Counted from the stretch's first letter, positions 1 to 7,329 are shown. The stretch: DNA of 17,051 nt from Pigoraptor vietnamica (GCA_943704525.1 CALSCQ010002078.1:7501-24551), one strand, 5' to 3'. The notes: generated by a model from the letters alone, not told the origin. Numbers and translations: made by a program.

Positions 1-27
1 AAGGACTCTCGCCAGCGCCAAACCCAC

Positions 28-803
28 TTGAGCTGCACCGAACAGTAGTCGTCGCTCGTAATGTGACGGTACCCGCGTATGTGGTCCGTGTGCCGCACGT
101 ACGTCCCGAGCACGCCGTGCACCGACATCGCCCGCAGTCCCGTCACAAAGGAGAGAACGTCAAAGATGTGTGTCCCAAGCGCCCCCAGCGCACCCCCGCC
201 CATATCCGTGTCGCACATCCACGAGTAGTCGCCGCGTATAAGGGGGCCCATCGCCAGCCGCGCGTCAATCACCATGACGTCACCGACATAGCCGGACCGT
301 ATCAGCTCGCGCATCTTTCTGAACGCGGGAAGAAAGCGCAGCTCGTGGTCGAGCACCGCCAGTTGTCGCGGGTTCGCGCGCGCCGCCAGCACCATTCGCG
401 CCGCCTCCGTCTGGTCAAGCGCCGTCGGCTTGTCGCACAACACGTGCTTGCCGTTGTGCAAAGCGCGCACGGACACTTCCGCATGAAGATGCGGCGGCGT
501 CGTCACCACCACAAAATCCACGTCCTTGTGCGTCGAGAGTTCGTACGGGTCTGCTGTCGAGTGCGGGATGCCTTGCTCGGAGGCGATGGCGTTCGCCTTC
601 GCAGCCGTGCGTCCCCACAGAGCGGCGACGGTGAATCCCGAGGCGCGGAAGGCGGGCAGCTGCGAACGAAGGCCCCATCCGGTCCCCAGCAGCCCGATTC
701 GCACGGGCACGGGCGGCTTTGGGTGCGGTTGGTGCTTTGCGTCTCCCTCGCCCTCTGTCGGCCTGTGTCCGTCGTGGCGCGCGTCGGCGTGAACGTCGGC
801 CAT
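28..803 (-). CDS. GFOD1/2-like Gfo/Idh/MocA oxidoreductase, first exon (3' part outside window)
   Basis: The frame is open from an ATG at 803 (context CACACCATGG) to the window edge. About 258 residues are visible. After a low-complexity N-terminus of about 32 residues comes a Rossmann nucleotide-binding motif, GLLGTGWG (37-44). It is followed by ALWGRT (61-66), HVLCDKPTAL (120-129), LRFLPAF (155-161) and GALGTHIFD (207-215), then the conserved HITSDDYCSVQL block (247-258). The segments LRFLPAF, SGYVGD, DYSWMCD and TDHIRGYRHITSDD resemble animal GFOD1/GFOD2 (from memory). Members of the superfamily use NAD(P)(H) on sugars, and the substrate here is unknown. The family-type catalytic Lys (K125, DKP) and His (H212) are present. 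At position 27 the minus strand reads GTGGGT, matching every other donor in the window, so exon 1 probably ends at 28 in phase 2. Gene 2 is divergent, 568 bp away. The antisense 268-residue ORF is a shadow. Confidence 0.85.
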
Positions 804-1371
804 GGTGTGCGACCGCGCGTGCGCACACTCGCCGCGTGCACAGCGACGTTCAGTATAGTTAAGTTATAAGCGCGTGGAGGGAAAAAGTAAGAGTGAAACT
901 GAAAAAACGCGCGGTCGGTGAGTGCCGTGTTTTCGTGTATTGCTCCCGGGAGCATGTTCGCTACTATTCATAGAATCGTAGACTGTTTACGATCGTACGC
1001 CGTTTCAATTGTCGTAAAATTCATTCACCGTAATTGTCTAACTCTGCGAGGCTAATGCGATCTTTTTCTCGTCGAGATTAGCGCCCACTCCTTCTTATAT
1101 CCCACATAACTCCCTCTGTGCGTCCGTGTACTTGCGAGTAGCTTCCTTGCGCCCTTCTTCTCACTGCATCTATTTGCCACTGTTGTGTCTCCTCCGTGAC
1201 AACGCGCCTTGGGAGCACACGTCACTTGGGAGTGCGCTTTCGTCATTCCCAATCGGCACGTCACCAGCCTTCGCAACCACCCGCACACATCGACCGTCAC
1301 CCATCACGCCGCGTGACGAACACTCCAACCGAACACACGGGCGCTTCGCACACCCTCCCTGCCCGCGTAGT
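804..1371. other. Divergent intergenic region between the oxidoreductase and the Mff-like gene
   Basis: About 570 bp holding the upstream regions of both divergent genes. Positions 870-1090 are visibly richer in A+T than the flanking coding DNA and include short T/A runs. From 1090 the sequence is pyrimidine-rich (CT-rich, sense strand of gene 2), as expected of a 5' leader. I see no clear TATA box, no RNA gene and no convincing ORF. The frame of gene 2 stays open upstream to a GTG at 1126, but that stretch reads like translated leader (His/Thr/Pro-rich, no family similarity). Confidence 0.5.
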
Positions 1372-2424
1372 ATGGAAACGGAGCGTCCCTCCTCACGGAA
1401 GGACACTTCGTTTGCTCCAATCCTCAGACCGACCTCGTCGCAAAGTGGCTCGGGCTCTTCTTCGCGCCCGTCTATTCCCCGCGTGGGCTCCGACGGTGCC
1501 TTCCAGCCCGTTCTTTCTTCCTCAGACTACCGTCGTGCGCCCCCGATTTCGCCCATTCGCCCGCCCCCTCGCGTGCAGCAGCGCGGAGGTGCCATGTCGA
1601 ACCCAATCGGCACGAGCTCTCTATTGGGGCTCGAGGCGCAATCCATCGAGCGCGTCCTCTCTCCGCGCGCAAGTCCTCTCGTGTTCGCCGACCCCTTGCG
1701 TGCGGGCATGGAAGGCGCACCACGCGTCGACCCTCGGCGACAGATGGTCGTGCCGGACAAGCTCACAGTCGCCAACGAGCGCGCGGCATCGTCATCTGCC
1801 GACGACCCCTTCGCCGTTTCGCACCCTCACGGCGGACACACACACCACCCTTCTCTCGCGGACCTCGCGCACCCCGGCATGCACGTGCCGGCGCGCGGGC
1901 GGACGGCGAGCAGCCCCAGCGTGCCATACAACCCCAGCCACTATTACGGCGGACGCAAGGCACATGACGGCGTCTACACGGCGTTGCCGAGCGCCGGAAA
2001 CGAGGAGGACCTGCCCGACACCGATATTGACCGGCAGAGCGACGATGCGTCGTCAGCGTGCACGGACCCCGCGTTTGAGCCGTTCCTCCGCAACTCGTCG
2101 ACTTCGCGCGAAGTCACTGCGGCGCTCCGCGGCGAGCCATTAGAGTTGGGCTCGTTCGACGGGGGTGTTGCGATCACGGCGAACGACGAGGCCCTTATTG
2201 CCTTGTGTCGGCAAACCGTGGAGGCCGACATTGCGCGCGGGCGACAGGCGCACCAAATCGAGGATGATCTCGTGATGGCACGCGTTGAGATCGAGAAACT
2301 CAAGGCGGAGAACAGGCGACTACAGCAGCGCGTTGTTGGGCGGACGTCGGAGCAGTACTGGCTGTCGTTTATTATCGGTGTCATGCTTGTGAATTCTCTG
2401 CTGTATGGGCTGCGCAGCCGATGA
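1372..2424 (+). CDS. Mff/Tango11-like tail-anchored protein (candidate mitochondrial/peroxisomal fission receptor)
   Basis: Intronless ORF of 350 residues from the ATG at 1372. An upstream in-frame extension has no ATG and is not coding-like. The N-terminal 200 residues are Ser/Pro-rich and probably disordered. Two short motifs stand out: QMVVPDKLTVA (124-134) and GMHVPARGRTA (169-179). They resemble the paired M-x-V-P-x-[KR] motifs near the N-terminus of animal Mff (from memory). An acidic region follows (210-230). A coiled coil spans about 285-321 (EIEKLKAENRRLQQRV). A single hydrophobic segment, YWLSFIIGVMLVNSLLYGL (329-347), ends in RSR, the layout of a tail-anchored protein. Animal Mff has the same order (short motifs, coiled coil, C-terminal anchor with a similar L-x-N-S-x-L pattern) and recruits the dynamin Drp1 to outer mitochondrial and peroxisomal membranes. 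The tail anchor is seen directly; the Mff assignment is inferred from short motifs and architecture. Confidence 0.8.
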   Translation: METERPSSRKDTSFAPILRPTSSQSGSGSSSRPSIPRVGSDGAFQPVLSSSDYRRAPPISPIRPPPRVQQRGGAMSNPIGTSSLLGLEAQSIERVLSPRASPLVFADPLRAGMEGAPRVDPRRQMVVPDKLTVANERAASSSADDPFAVSHPHGGHTHHPSLADLAHPGMHVPARGRTASSPSVPYNPSHYYGGRKAHDGVYTALPSAGNEEDLPDTDIDRQSDDASSACTDPAFEPFLRNSSTSREVTAALRGEPLELGSFDGGVAITANDEALIALCRQTVEADIARGRQAHQIEDDLVMARVEIEKLKAENRRLQQRVVGRTSEQYWLSFIIGVMLVNSLLYGLRSR

Positions 2425-2742
2425 CTTGCAGTGGCCGAGATCAAAGTCTGCTTGTGGCGTATGTGCGTGCGTGCGTGCGTGCAGCTGCTGTATCGTGCGT
2501 GCTGCGACTGCGTCGAATGAAGGAGAATGTTGTAGTGGCACTCAAAGACCGCCGTGTTTGCTTAAACTTTCTCGTGGCGCATGCACTCCAGTAACCGAGT
2601 GCGAACTGACCCGCGAATTCGAATCAAAAGTAGATTTTCAAAATCCTCTTATTTGCACAGCTGAGCACTATTAATTTGAAACGAACCTCAAAATTATTCA
2701 AGAAAACCACAGATCTTTAGTTTAAGTACCCGGTGTCGCACG

Positions 2743-2806
2743 TCCATGTGTGCGAGTGTGTGCGAGTGTGCGTGTGTGTGTGCGTGCGCGTTCGTGTGTG
2801 CGCAAA
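2743..2806. repeat. GT-rich simple-sequence tract
   Basis: Alternating TG with interspersed C (repeated TGTGCGAG and GTGTGTGTGC blocks). It is an imperfect dinucleotide microsatellite in the intergenic region. It can be translated as Val/Cys repeats but this is a simple-repeat artefact. Confidence 0.7.
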
Positions 2807-2939
2807 CACGCCCCTTTCCACTTCCACGCTACTGCCACTCATGCCACTCGCGCAGACTTACCACGGACGCAATATTGAAACGCAGCTGCATTATCCTCCT
2901 GCGGCTTTGACGCACTTGATTGTTCTTGAGATTTTTGCA

Positions 2940-2961
2940 GACGTGGCACGTGCGCACGTCA
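2940..2961. promoter_or_regulatory. Cluster of three ACGT-core elements upstream of ACBD3
   Basis: GACGTGG (2940-2946), CACGTG (2947-2952) and CACGTCA (2955-2961) lie within 22 bp, about 170 bp before the ACBD3 start. The outer two form an inverted pair around a palindromic E/G-box. ACGT cores are typical bZIP or bHLH targets, and TGACGTG resembles UPR/CRE-type elements. Function is inferred from motif density and position only. Confidence 0.4.
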
Positions 2962-3030
2962 CATCATTTCCGATCCGCTCTCACTCATAACCCACTGCCA
3001 CTCCTCCCTCTGTCAAACTTGACTGGGCGC

Positions 3031-3047
3031 GCTCTCTCTCTCTCTCG
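3031..3047 (+). repeat. CT dinucleotide tract before ACBD3 start
   Basis: A pyrimidine (CT)n run lies about 85 bp upstream of the ACBD3 ATG. CT/GA tracts are common near transcription starts, and this one may mark the 5' leader. Confidence 0.6.
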
Positions 3048-3131
3048 AGACAGCGGCTGTGTGCCGCATCGCTTTTATTAGACTCTCACACTCGAATCGC
3101 CGCCCTGGTGTCTTTCGGCACCCTCGTGTCC

Positions 3132-4894
3132 ATGGCGGCGGAGGAGTCGACGGCTCCGTCCGCCAGCCCCGCGCCTCCCTCCGGCGCGGATGGCGCAAAG
3201 CCGCAGCCGAGCGCGTGGTCGTCGCTGGGGCTTTCGCTGGGGGATGCGTTCAAGTATGCGCTGCGCTTCTACAAGCAAGGTGTGTGCGCGGGAAAAAATC
3301 GGTTTAATCCGTGTGCCCGCGTTATTGTGATGTGCGGTTTGAGTTTGATTTGGATTGAAGTGCCTCGCTGTGCGAGTGCGGTTGACATGAAGCCGAGACG
3401 TGTGGGACGAAGGGTGGATACACGCTGGCACAAGCGTTCTTTCTGGGACCCTCTTATTCGCGTGGCTCTTGTATGCATGCTGGCGAAAGCGGTTCTTGCG
3501 GACCTCCCTCTCATCTCGAGTGGCTCTTGCGCAGAACACGACAACATTGACCAAGTGCTCCACTACGAGGACAAGCTGGAGCTCTTTGCGTTTCGCAAGC
3601 AGGCCATCAGCGGACCCTACGCGGCGGACAAGATGCCCGAGCTGGGCTTCTTCGACTTTATTGGCAAGGACCGAAAGTGCGTGCGCCGCCCATTTCGTGG
3701 CTTGCCTGTTTCCTCTCTCCGGCATTTTCATTGATATTGTGTCGTGGTTGTGTTGCCTGGCGCTGAGGCTGAATGTGCAAACTCACGCGCGGGGTGAAAT
3801 TTCTGTCTGTTCTCATGCCGTGTTCGATATTCAAGTGCTGTCGAAAGCGGCTAATCTCGCGTGCGTCCCCACACACGTGCAAACACCCTGCTTTATTTCT
3901 TACTGCGCGCGTCCCACTCGCCAGGCAAGCATGGCAGAACCTCGGATCGATGAGCACAGAGGACGCGCAGCGCCAGTTTTGCGACTCTCTCGAGCGGCAC
4001 GTGACCGAATTCGCGCCCTGGCTCAAGCAACAGCTGGTGCGTGCGGGGCCTAATACCTCTCTCTCGGAGCCTGTACGTCGTTCCTAGTTCACTCTATTGA
4101 CTGCCTTGCGTTTCGTGTAGGAGGCCCAGCGCCAGCGCGAGGAGGAAGAGCGGCGGGCTAAGCGCGCTGAGGAGGAACGGATCGAGCGCGAGCGGCGGGC
4201 GGAGGAAGAGCGCCGCCGGAGAGAGGAAGAGGAGCGGCGACAGCGAGAGGCGGCCGAGCGGCAACGCCAAGAGCAGCTCAAGCAGCAGCAGAGTGCGCAG
4301 CTGCAGCCCCATGCACCCGGACAGCGCCCGACGACCCCCGTGCCGACACCGTCGAATGCTACGCCAGCACAGCAGGGGACGCCCGCGCCCGCGTCGCCCG
4401 CGCTGTCGGAGCGTTCGTCGCATGGGCCCAACGGCACGGCGGACGGCCGCCCGGTGCTGACGGTGGAGCGCTTCATTGAGACTGTCAAGGGGGATCCCGA
4501 GCGCGTGCTTACGATCGGGCGCGGCGAGACGATGACGGTGCGCGTGCCGACGCCCTACGACGACTGCACGATCACGTGGGAGTTTGCGACGGTCGACTAC
4601 GACATTGCGTTTGGGGTCACCTTTGAGGGTCCCGAGGGCGCTGTTCTCGGAGAGGCGGCGGAGCAGGCGCGCGTGACGGAGGGCGCACAGGGCCGCGTGC
4701 TCTCTGTGCCCATTCTGCCGTGCCTCCGCGTCGAGTCGCACTCGAGCGTGATCTCCGGCAGCCACACGTCGCACAAGCGCGGCGTGTATCTTCTCAAGTT
4801 TGACAATGCCTATTCGATGATGAGGTCAAAGACGGTCTATTATCGCGTGTTCTCGCGTGCGGCGCCCCGGTCCCTCCCGAAGGCAAGCGCGTGA
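3132..4894 (+). CDS. ACBD3: ACBD3/GCP60 homologue: acyl-CoA-binding domain, coiled coil, GOLD domain (4 exons)
   Basis: Exons 3132-3279, 3535-3676, 3925-4036 and 4121-4894 join in frame (phases 1, 2, 0) to give 391 aa. After a Ser/Pro/Ala-rich leader, the ACB domain (about 38-128) contains YALRFYKQ, YEDKLELFAFRKQAISGPY (60-78) and ELGFFDFIGKDR, then AWQNLGSMSTEDA after intron 2. A highly charged Glu/Arg then Gln-rich coiled coil runs 135-195, followed by a Pro/Thr/Ala linker. The GOLD domain (about 262-379) has LTIGRGETMTVRVPTP, WEFATVDYDIAFGVTFEG and RGVYLLKFDNAYSMMRSKTVYYRV. Domain order and these blocks match animal ACBD3/GCP60, a peripheral Golgi scaffold that binds acyl-CoA, giantin and PI4-kinase beta. 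It is shorter than the human protein (about 528 aa), mainly in coiled coil and linker. Donors are GTGTGT, GTGCGT and GTGCGT; acceptors CAG, CAG and TAG. Intron 1 (255 nt) has no in-frame stop, so its retention would insert 85 codons. No signal peptide is seen, as expected. Confidence 0.93.
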
Positions 4895-5388
4895 GCGACG
4901 AAGGGATGGGTGTCGGGCGCGTCTGCATGGCTGCGCGTGCGCTGCGTGTCGCTTATTGTGTCGCGACTGGTTGCGGCTTTGAAATTGCGCGCCTGTCTTT
5001 CTCCTGTTGGCGTGCTGCGTGCGGCGTTTCTAGCTTTCCATACAACAGACTCACAAAGATGTAGCGTTCACCGCGAGTCAAATGAACGCGTCCTATTCAC
5101 TGCCGGCTTCCATGACATGGGCCGATCCGCCATCTCCATCTTTGCTAAAATACATACAAATAATAAGAACGTTCGGCGTTTTCCTCTGTCTCTAGTTCCA
5201 AATTCCAATTATCCCTTCACACACAGAAGCACTTATGTTCACACACGTTCTTTCGCCAGTTAAGAAAAAAAGGCACAAAATGTTCTGTTTGTGAGTTTTT
5301 CATTTCTTCCGCCCGTCACAGCAGGCATTTTTTTCACGCACGCACTGCACGCATTGTATAAAAGAAAACGCTCAAACAAAGGCGTTTT
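4895..5388. other. Convergent intergenic region, ACBD3 and bZIP 3' ends
   Basis: About 490 bp between two convergent genes. It becomes A+T-richer from about 5130 with short A- and T-runs, as expected for 3' UTR and termination regions on both strands. I see no canonical AATAAA on either strand at a convincing distance, no hairpin array and no ORF with coding character. Confidence 0.5.
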
Positions 5389-6081
5389 TCACTTGTTGGG
5401 CGCAGAGTCGGCCACGTCGCGGAGTCGCCTCAGCTCAGCCTCGAGCTGCGACACAGACTCCCGGAGGCGGTTGTTCTCAGAGCGGAGCTGCTCCATCGCA
5501 GACACAATCTGGTCCTCCTTCGCCTTCTTCGCGTCGCGGCACTTCTTCGCCGCGGCGTTGTTGCGCTTGCGGCGGTCGAGGTACTTGGCGAGCTTCGGGT
5601 CCATCGGACCGGCGGCGTTCTCGCGAAGGGCCTCGTAGATGGGCGCATGACGACCACCGCGGCGGGCGGCGGCAACACCGGCACGCGCCGACGCCGTCGC
5701 CGCGCTGGCGTACCCCAGCTGCTGCTGGGGGATGACGGGCTTCATGTCCTCAAGCTGGTCCGGGACGAGCATGTCGTCGGGGAACCACGTGTCGAGAATA
5801 TCGGCGTCATTCGACGACTCGGAAAGGTCCGCAGACGACGGCGTCACGTCGTTGAAGAGCGGGACGCCGCCATAGCCCATGATGAGGCGCTGGGCGGCGG
5901 CGAGGGCGGCGAGGGCGATCGGGTCGCTCGGGTTGAGGGCGAGCTTCTCGCTGAGGCCGAGCGACTTGGGCGCGTCGAGGGACGTCGCCGTGAGGCCGCG
6001 GGGCATCGACTGCTCCATAGCAGAGCTCGTCTGGAAGTTGTAGGCGCTCGTGGCTCCGTCGAGCACGAGGGCGGGCGTCAT
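5389..6081 (-). CDS. bZIP transcription factor, PAR/C-EBP-like
   Basis: Intronless ORF of 230 aa from the ATG at 6081. The basic region (about 166-190) reads KYLDRRKRNNAAAKKCRDAK, with the invariant N174-x7-R182. The zipper follows at exact heptad spacing: I192, L199, L206, L213 and L220, with an Asn pair at 203-204. The RRxxNNxAAKxxRDAxxxKEDQI pattern is closest, from memory, to PAR/CES-2/NFIL3 and C/EBP-type bZIPs. Cys181 replaces the usual Ser. An acidic-hydrophobic segment (about 84-113, including NDADILDTWFPDDMLVP) looks like an activation domain. The protein should act as a dimer in the nucleus. The leader has two upstream ORFs and the promoter has a consensus CRE, so translational control and autoregulation are plausible but not demonstrated. 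The gene is convergent with ACBD3. The 188-residue antisense ORF is a shadow. Confidence 0.93.
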   Translation of the reverse strand: MTPALVLDGATSAYNFQTSSAMEQSMPRGLTATSLDAPKSLGLSEKLALNPSDPIALAALAAAQRLIMGYGGVPLFNDVTPSSADLSESSNDADILDTWFPDDMLVPDQLEDMKPVIPQQQLGYASAATASARAGVAAARRGGRHAPIYEALRENAAGPMDPKLAKYLDRRKRNNAAAKKCRDAKKAKEDQIVSAMEQLRSENNRLRESVSQLEAELRRLRDVADSAPNK

Positions 6082-6209
6082 CTTCACTGTTGTGGTTGGC
6101 TAGAGACGACCTTGATGAGAAAGGGTGGTTGGTGGGTAGTAGAAGCGCGCGGCGAGATCGAATTCGCTTGTGTTGCTTTTCGACTGTTCGCTGCGGCGGT
6201 CGACGAGGG

Positions 6210-6323
6210 CTAGCCTTGTATCGACGGTATAGTTGAGAGTAGTTGCGGGGCTGCTTCGACGCGCGCGCTTTCGGGCTCGCTGTTTCCGATAATGTTCCTG
6301 TCGTTCGAGATCACAATTGCCAT
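6210..6323 (-). promoter_or_regulatory. uORF2 (37 codons) in the bZIP leader
   Basis: An ATG at 6323 (context TATCATGG, G at +4) opens a 37-codon reading frame (MAIVISNDRNIIG...) ending in TAG at 6210. It ends 128 nt before the bZIP ATG and does not overlap it. Only two ATGs lie between the predicted transcription start and the main ATG, and this is the second. It would be expected to reduce initiation at the main ORF unless bypassed. Confidence 0.55.
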
Positions 6324-6366
6324 GATATATGCGCTGCGTACGGTTGTGTTGCGGTGTCTTGGGCGC

Positions 6367-6384
6367 TCAGTAGTACCAATACAT
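6367..6384 (-). promoter_or_regulatory. uORF1 (5 codons, MYWYY) in the bZIP leader
   Basis: The first ATG downstream of the predicted transcription start is at 6384, followed by four codons and TGA at 6367. It lies 43 nt before uORF2. A very short first uORF followed by a longer one is the arrangement of GCN4/ATF4-type reinitiation leaders, and C/EBP mRNAs also carry a minimal uORF. Confidence 0.55.
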
Positions 6385-6440
6385 CTTGCGAGCGCTGCGC
6401 TTGTCGTGTGTAGAGTGTTGCTGTTGTAGTTTCCTTGTGT

Positions 6441-6476
6441 ACGACGACGACGACGACGACGACAACGACGACGACG
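6441..6476. repeat. ACG/CGT trinucleotide repeat in the bZIP leader
   Basis: About twelve (ACG) units with one interruption (ACA). On the transcript strand this is (GTC)n and lies inside the predicted 5' leader, upstream of both uORFs. A poly-Val/poly-Arg ORF across it is a repeat artefact. Confidence 0.85.
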
Positions 6477-6530
6477 CGACAGTAGAAGACCGACCCGGTG
6501 TATTGCAAGGTTGGTTCGCTGAAGGAGAAG

Positions 6531-6546
6531 CTGCTGCTGCTGCTGC
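6531..6546. repeat. CTG/CAG trinucleotide repeat in the bZIP leader
   Basis: Five CTG units on the plus strand, (CAG)n on the transcript strand, near the 5' end of the predicted bZIP mRNA. Confidence 0.75.
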
Positions 6547-6603
6547 GATCGCGAGCTGAGAGAACTTTGGAGTTGGAGTGGTAGTGTATGTGCGCTGCGC
6601 TTG

Positions 6604-6612
6604 CCTTTTATA
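6604..6612 (-). promoter_or_regulatory. TATA box of the bZIP gene
   Basis: The minus strand reads TATAAAAGG, an excellent TATA match. Transcription would begin about 25-35 bp downstream (about 6575-6585), giving a leader of about 500 nt with exactly two upstream ATGs. The GC-rich surroundings make a chance TATAAAAGG less likely. Confidence 0.7.
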
Positions 6613-6820
6613 CGGGCCGGTGTGTTGGCGATGGGCCGCCTCGTGACTGCGCCTCCGCGTCCATGCAACCGGCGACCAATGGGAAGCGGGGGACAGGCAA
6701 TTCGCACATGGCGCGCAGTGCGGGCGGCCCAAACAGCGAGGGAGGGTGGGGGTTTCGCCCGGTGTTCGAGTGCCAACGAAGCGGAGCGTCCTCCCCTCAA
6801 TTACACAATTATTCCGCCGC

Positions 6821-6890
6821 CCATAGTGAGCCCATACAAACTGCCTTTCTATGGCTAAAGTACAGGTTCCATAGTGAGTCCATAGTGAAG
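6821..6890. promoter_or_regulatory. Three CCATAGTGA direct repeats in the bZIP upstream region
   Basis: CCATAGTGAG at 6821-6830, CCATAGTGAG at 6869-6878 and CCATAGTGAA at 6880-6889, plus a related CCATAC at 6832. They lie about 210-285 bp upstream of the TATA box. The repeated nonamer is not a standard motif I recognise and may be a factor-binding site. Confidence 0.45.
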
Positions 6891-6931
6891 GCGAGGGCCC
6901 CAGAGGTGACATGGGGAATTCCCCCTGTACA

Positions 6932-6939
6932 TGACGTCA
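6932..6939. promoter_or_regulatory. Consensus CRE (TGACGTCA)
   Basis: A perfect palindromic cAMP-response element lies about 320 bp upstream of the bZIP TATA box. CREs are bound by CREB/ATF-type bZIP dimers, and PAR/C-EBP types prefer TTACGTAA or TTGCGCAA. Autoregulation or control by another bZIP is therefore an inference. Confidence 0.6.
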
Positions 6940-6947
6940 GGGTAATT

Positions 6948-6957
6948 CTATTTTTAG
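6948..6957. promoter_or_regulatory. MEF2-type site (CTATTTTTAG)
   Basis: An exact match to the YTA(A/T)4TAR consensus, 8 bp from the CRE, in a GC-rich background. MEF2-type MADS factors exist across opisthokonts and amoebozoans. The pairing with a CRE recalls immediate-early promoters. Confidence 0.45.
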
Positions 6958-6989
6958 CGTTGTCTGACTGAGGCTGGACAACGCATCTG

Positions 6990-7224
6990 ATTGGCTGGCG
7001 ATCGCGCGTCAAACTTTGCTTCACTCTGATTGGTCGGTGCAGGGTAGCCTCGTGACTCCCTGTGCTCTCCCTCGAACTCACAATGTGAGAAGCCGGAAAA
7101 AATGTGCCAAATTGGGAGACACTGTCCAATTCATGCGAGTCACGGGTGATTCCGCATTTGGTTACTCCCACCTTTCCTACTGCGTCTGATTGGCTCGTTC
7201 TGGCGTTCGATGGCAGCCGATTGG
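6990..7224 (-). promoter_or_regulatory. Cluster of four inverted CCAAT boxes upstream of bZIP
   Basis: ATTGG at 6990-6994, 7029-7033, 7189-7193 and 7220-7224 on the plus strand is CCAAT in the bZIP transcription direction. Three sit in the same TCTGATTGG context, the preferred NF-Y form (CCAATCAG). A fifth CCAAT, in the opposite orientation, is at 6676-6680. Such clusters are typical of NF-Y-driven promoters. Confidence 0.55.
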
Positions 7225-7312
7225 TCCCCCTGTGTCGCCTGTCTGCCTCTTACCTGTCAGCGCGCGAGTGTGAACGCCGTTAGGGCAGATAGACTGTGTG
7301 CGCGAATTCAAG

Positions 7313-7319
7313 TCACGTG
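7313..7319. promoter_or_regulatory. TCACGTG E-box
   Basis: Palindromic CACGTG in GTCACGTGC, about 700 bp upstream of the bZIP TATA box. It is next to a short GT tract (about 7333-7349). It is a possible bHLH-Zip site; a single motif is weak evidence. Confidence 0.25.
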
Positions 7320-7329
7320 CGCGTGTACC

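Larger units (their letters stand above)
2425..3131. other. Intergenic region between the Mff-like gene and ACBD3 gene
   Basis: About 700 bp without a supported gene. It holds the 3' flank of the Mff-like gene, an A+T-rich patch (2600-2720), a GT-rich simple-sequence stretch (about 2743-2806) and then the upstream region of the ACBD3 gene. That part includes an ACGT-core cluster (2940-2961) and a CT tract (about 3031-3047). No canonical AATAAA signal is visible after the stop at 2424. Confidence 0.5.

Noticed and set aside
63-869. Plus-strand ORF of 268 aa
   Set aside because: It is exactly antisense to the oxidoreductase exon. It is Arg/His/Val-rich with no domain, while the opposite strand shows a clear Gfo/Idh/MocA protein.
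1196-2143. Plus-strand ORF of 315 aa overlapping the Mff-like gene
   Set aside because: Arg/Thr/Pro-rich out-of-frame shadow of the 350-aa protein; no motif.
4094-4774. Minus-strand ORFs of 226 and 134 aa over ACBD3 exon 4
   Set aside because: Leu/Ser/Arg-rich reverse translation of the charged coiled coil and GOLD coding sequence; the sense frame matches ACBD3.
5647-6213. Plus-strand ORF of 188 aa opposite the bZIP gene
   Set aside because: Antisense shadow rich in Arg/Gly/Val; the minus strand has a textbook bZIP domain.
6210-6912. Minus-strand ORFs of 196 and 181 aa in the bZIP leader/promoter
   Set aside because: They run through the TATA box and trinucleotide repeats (poly-Val, poly-Ser or poly-Arg). 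Only the terminal 37 codons, starting at a real ATG, were kept as a uORF.
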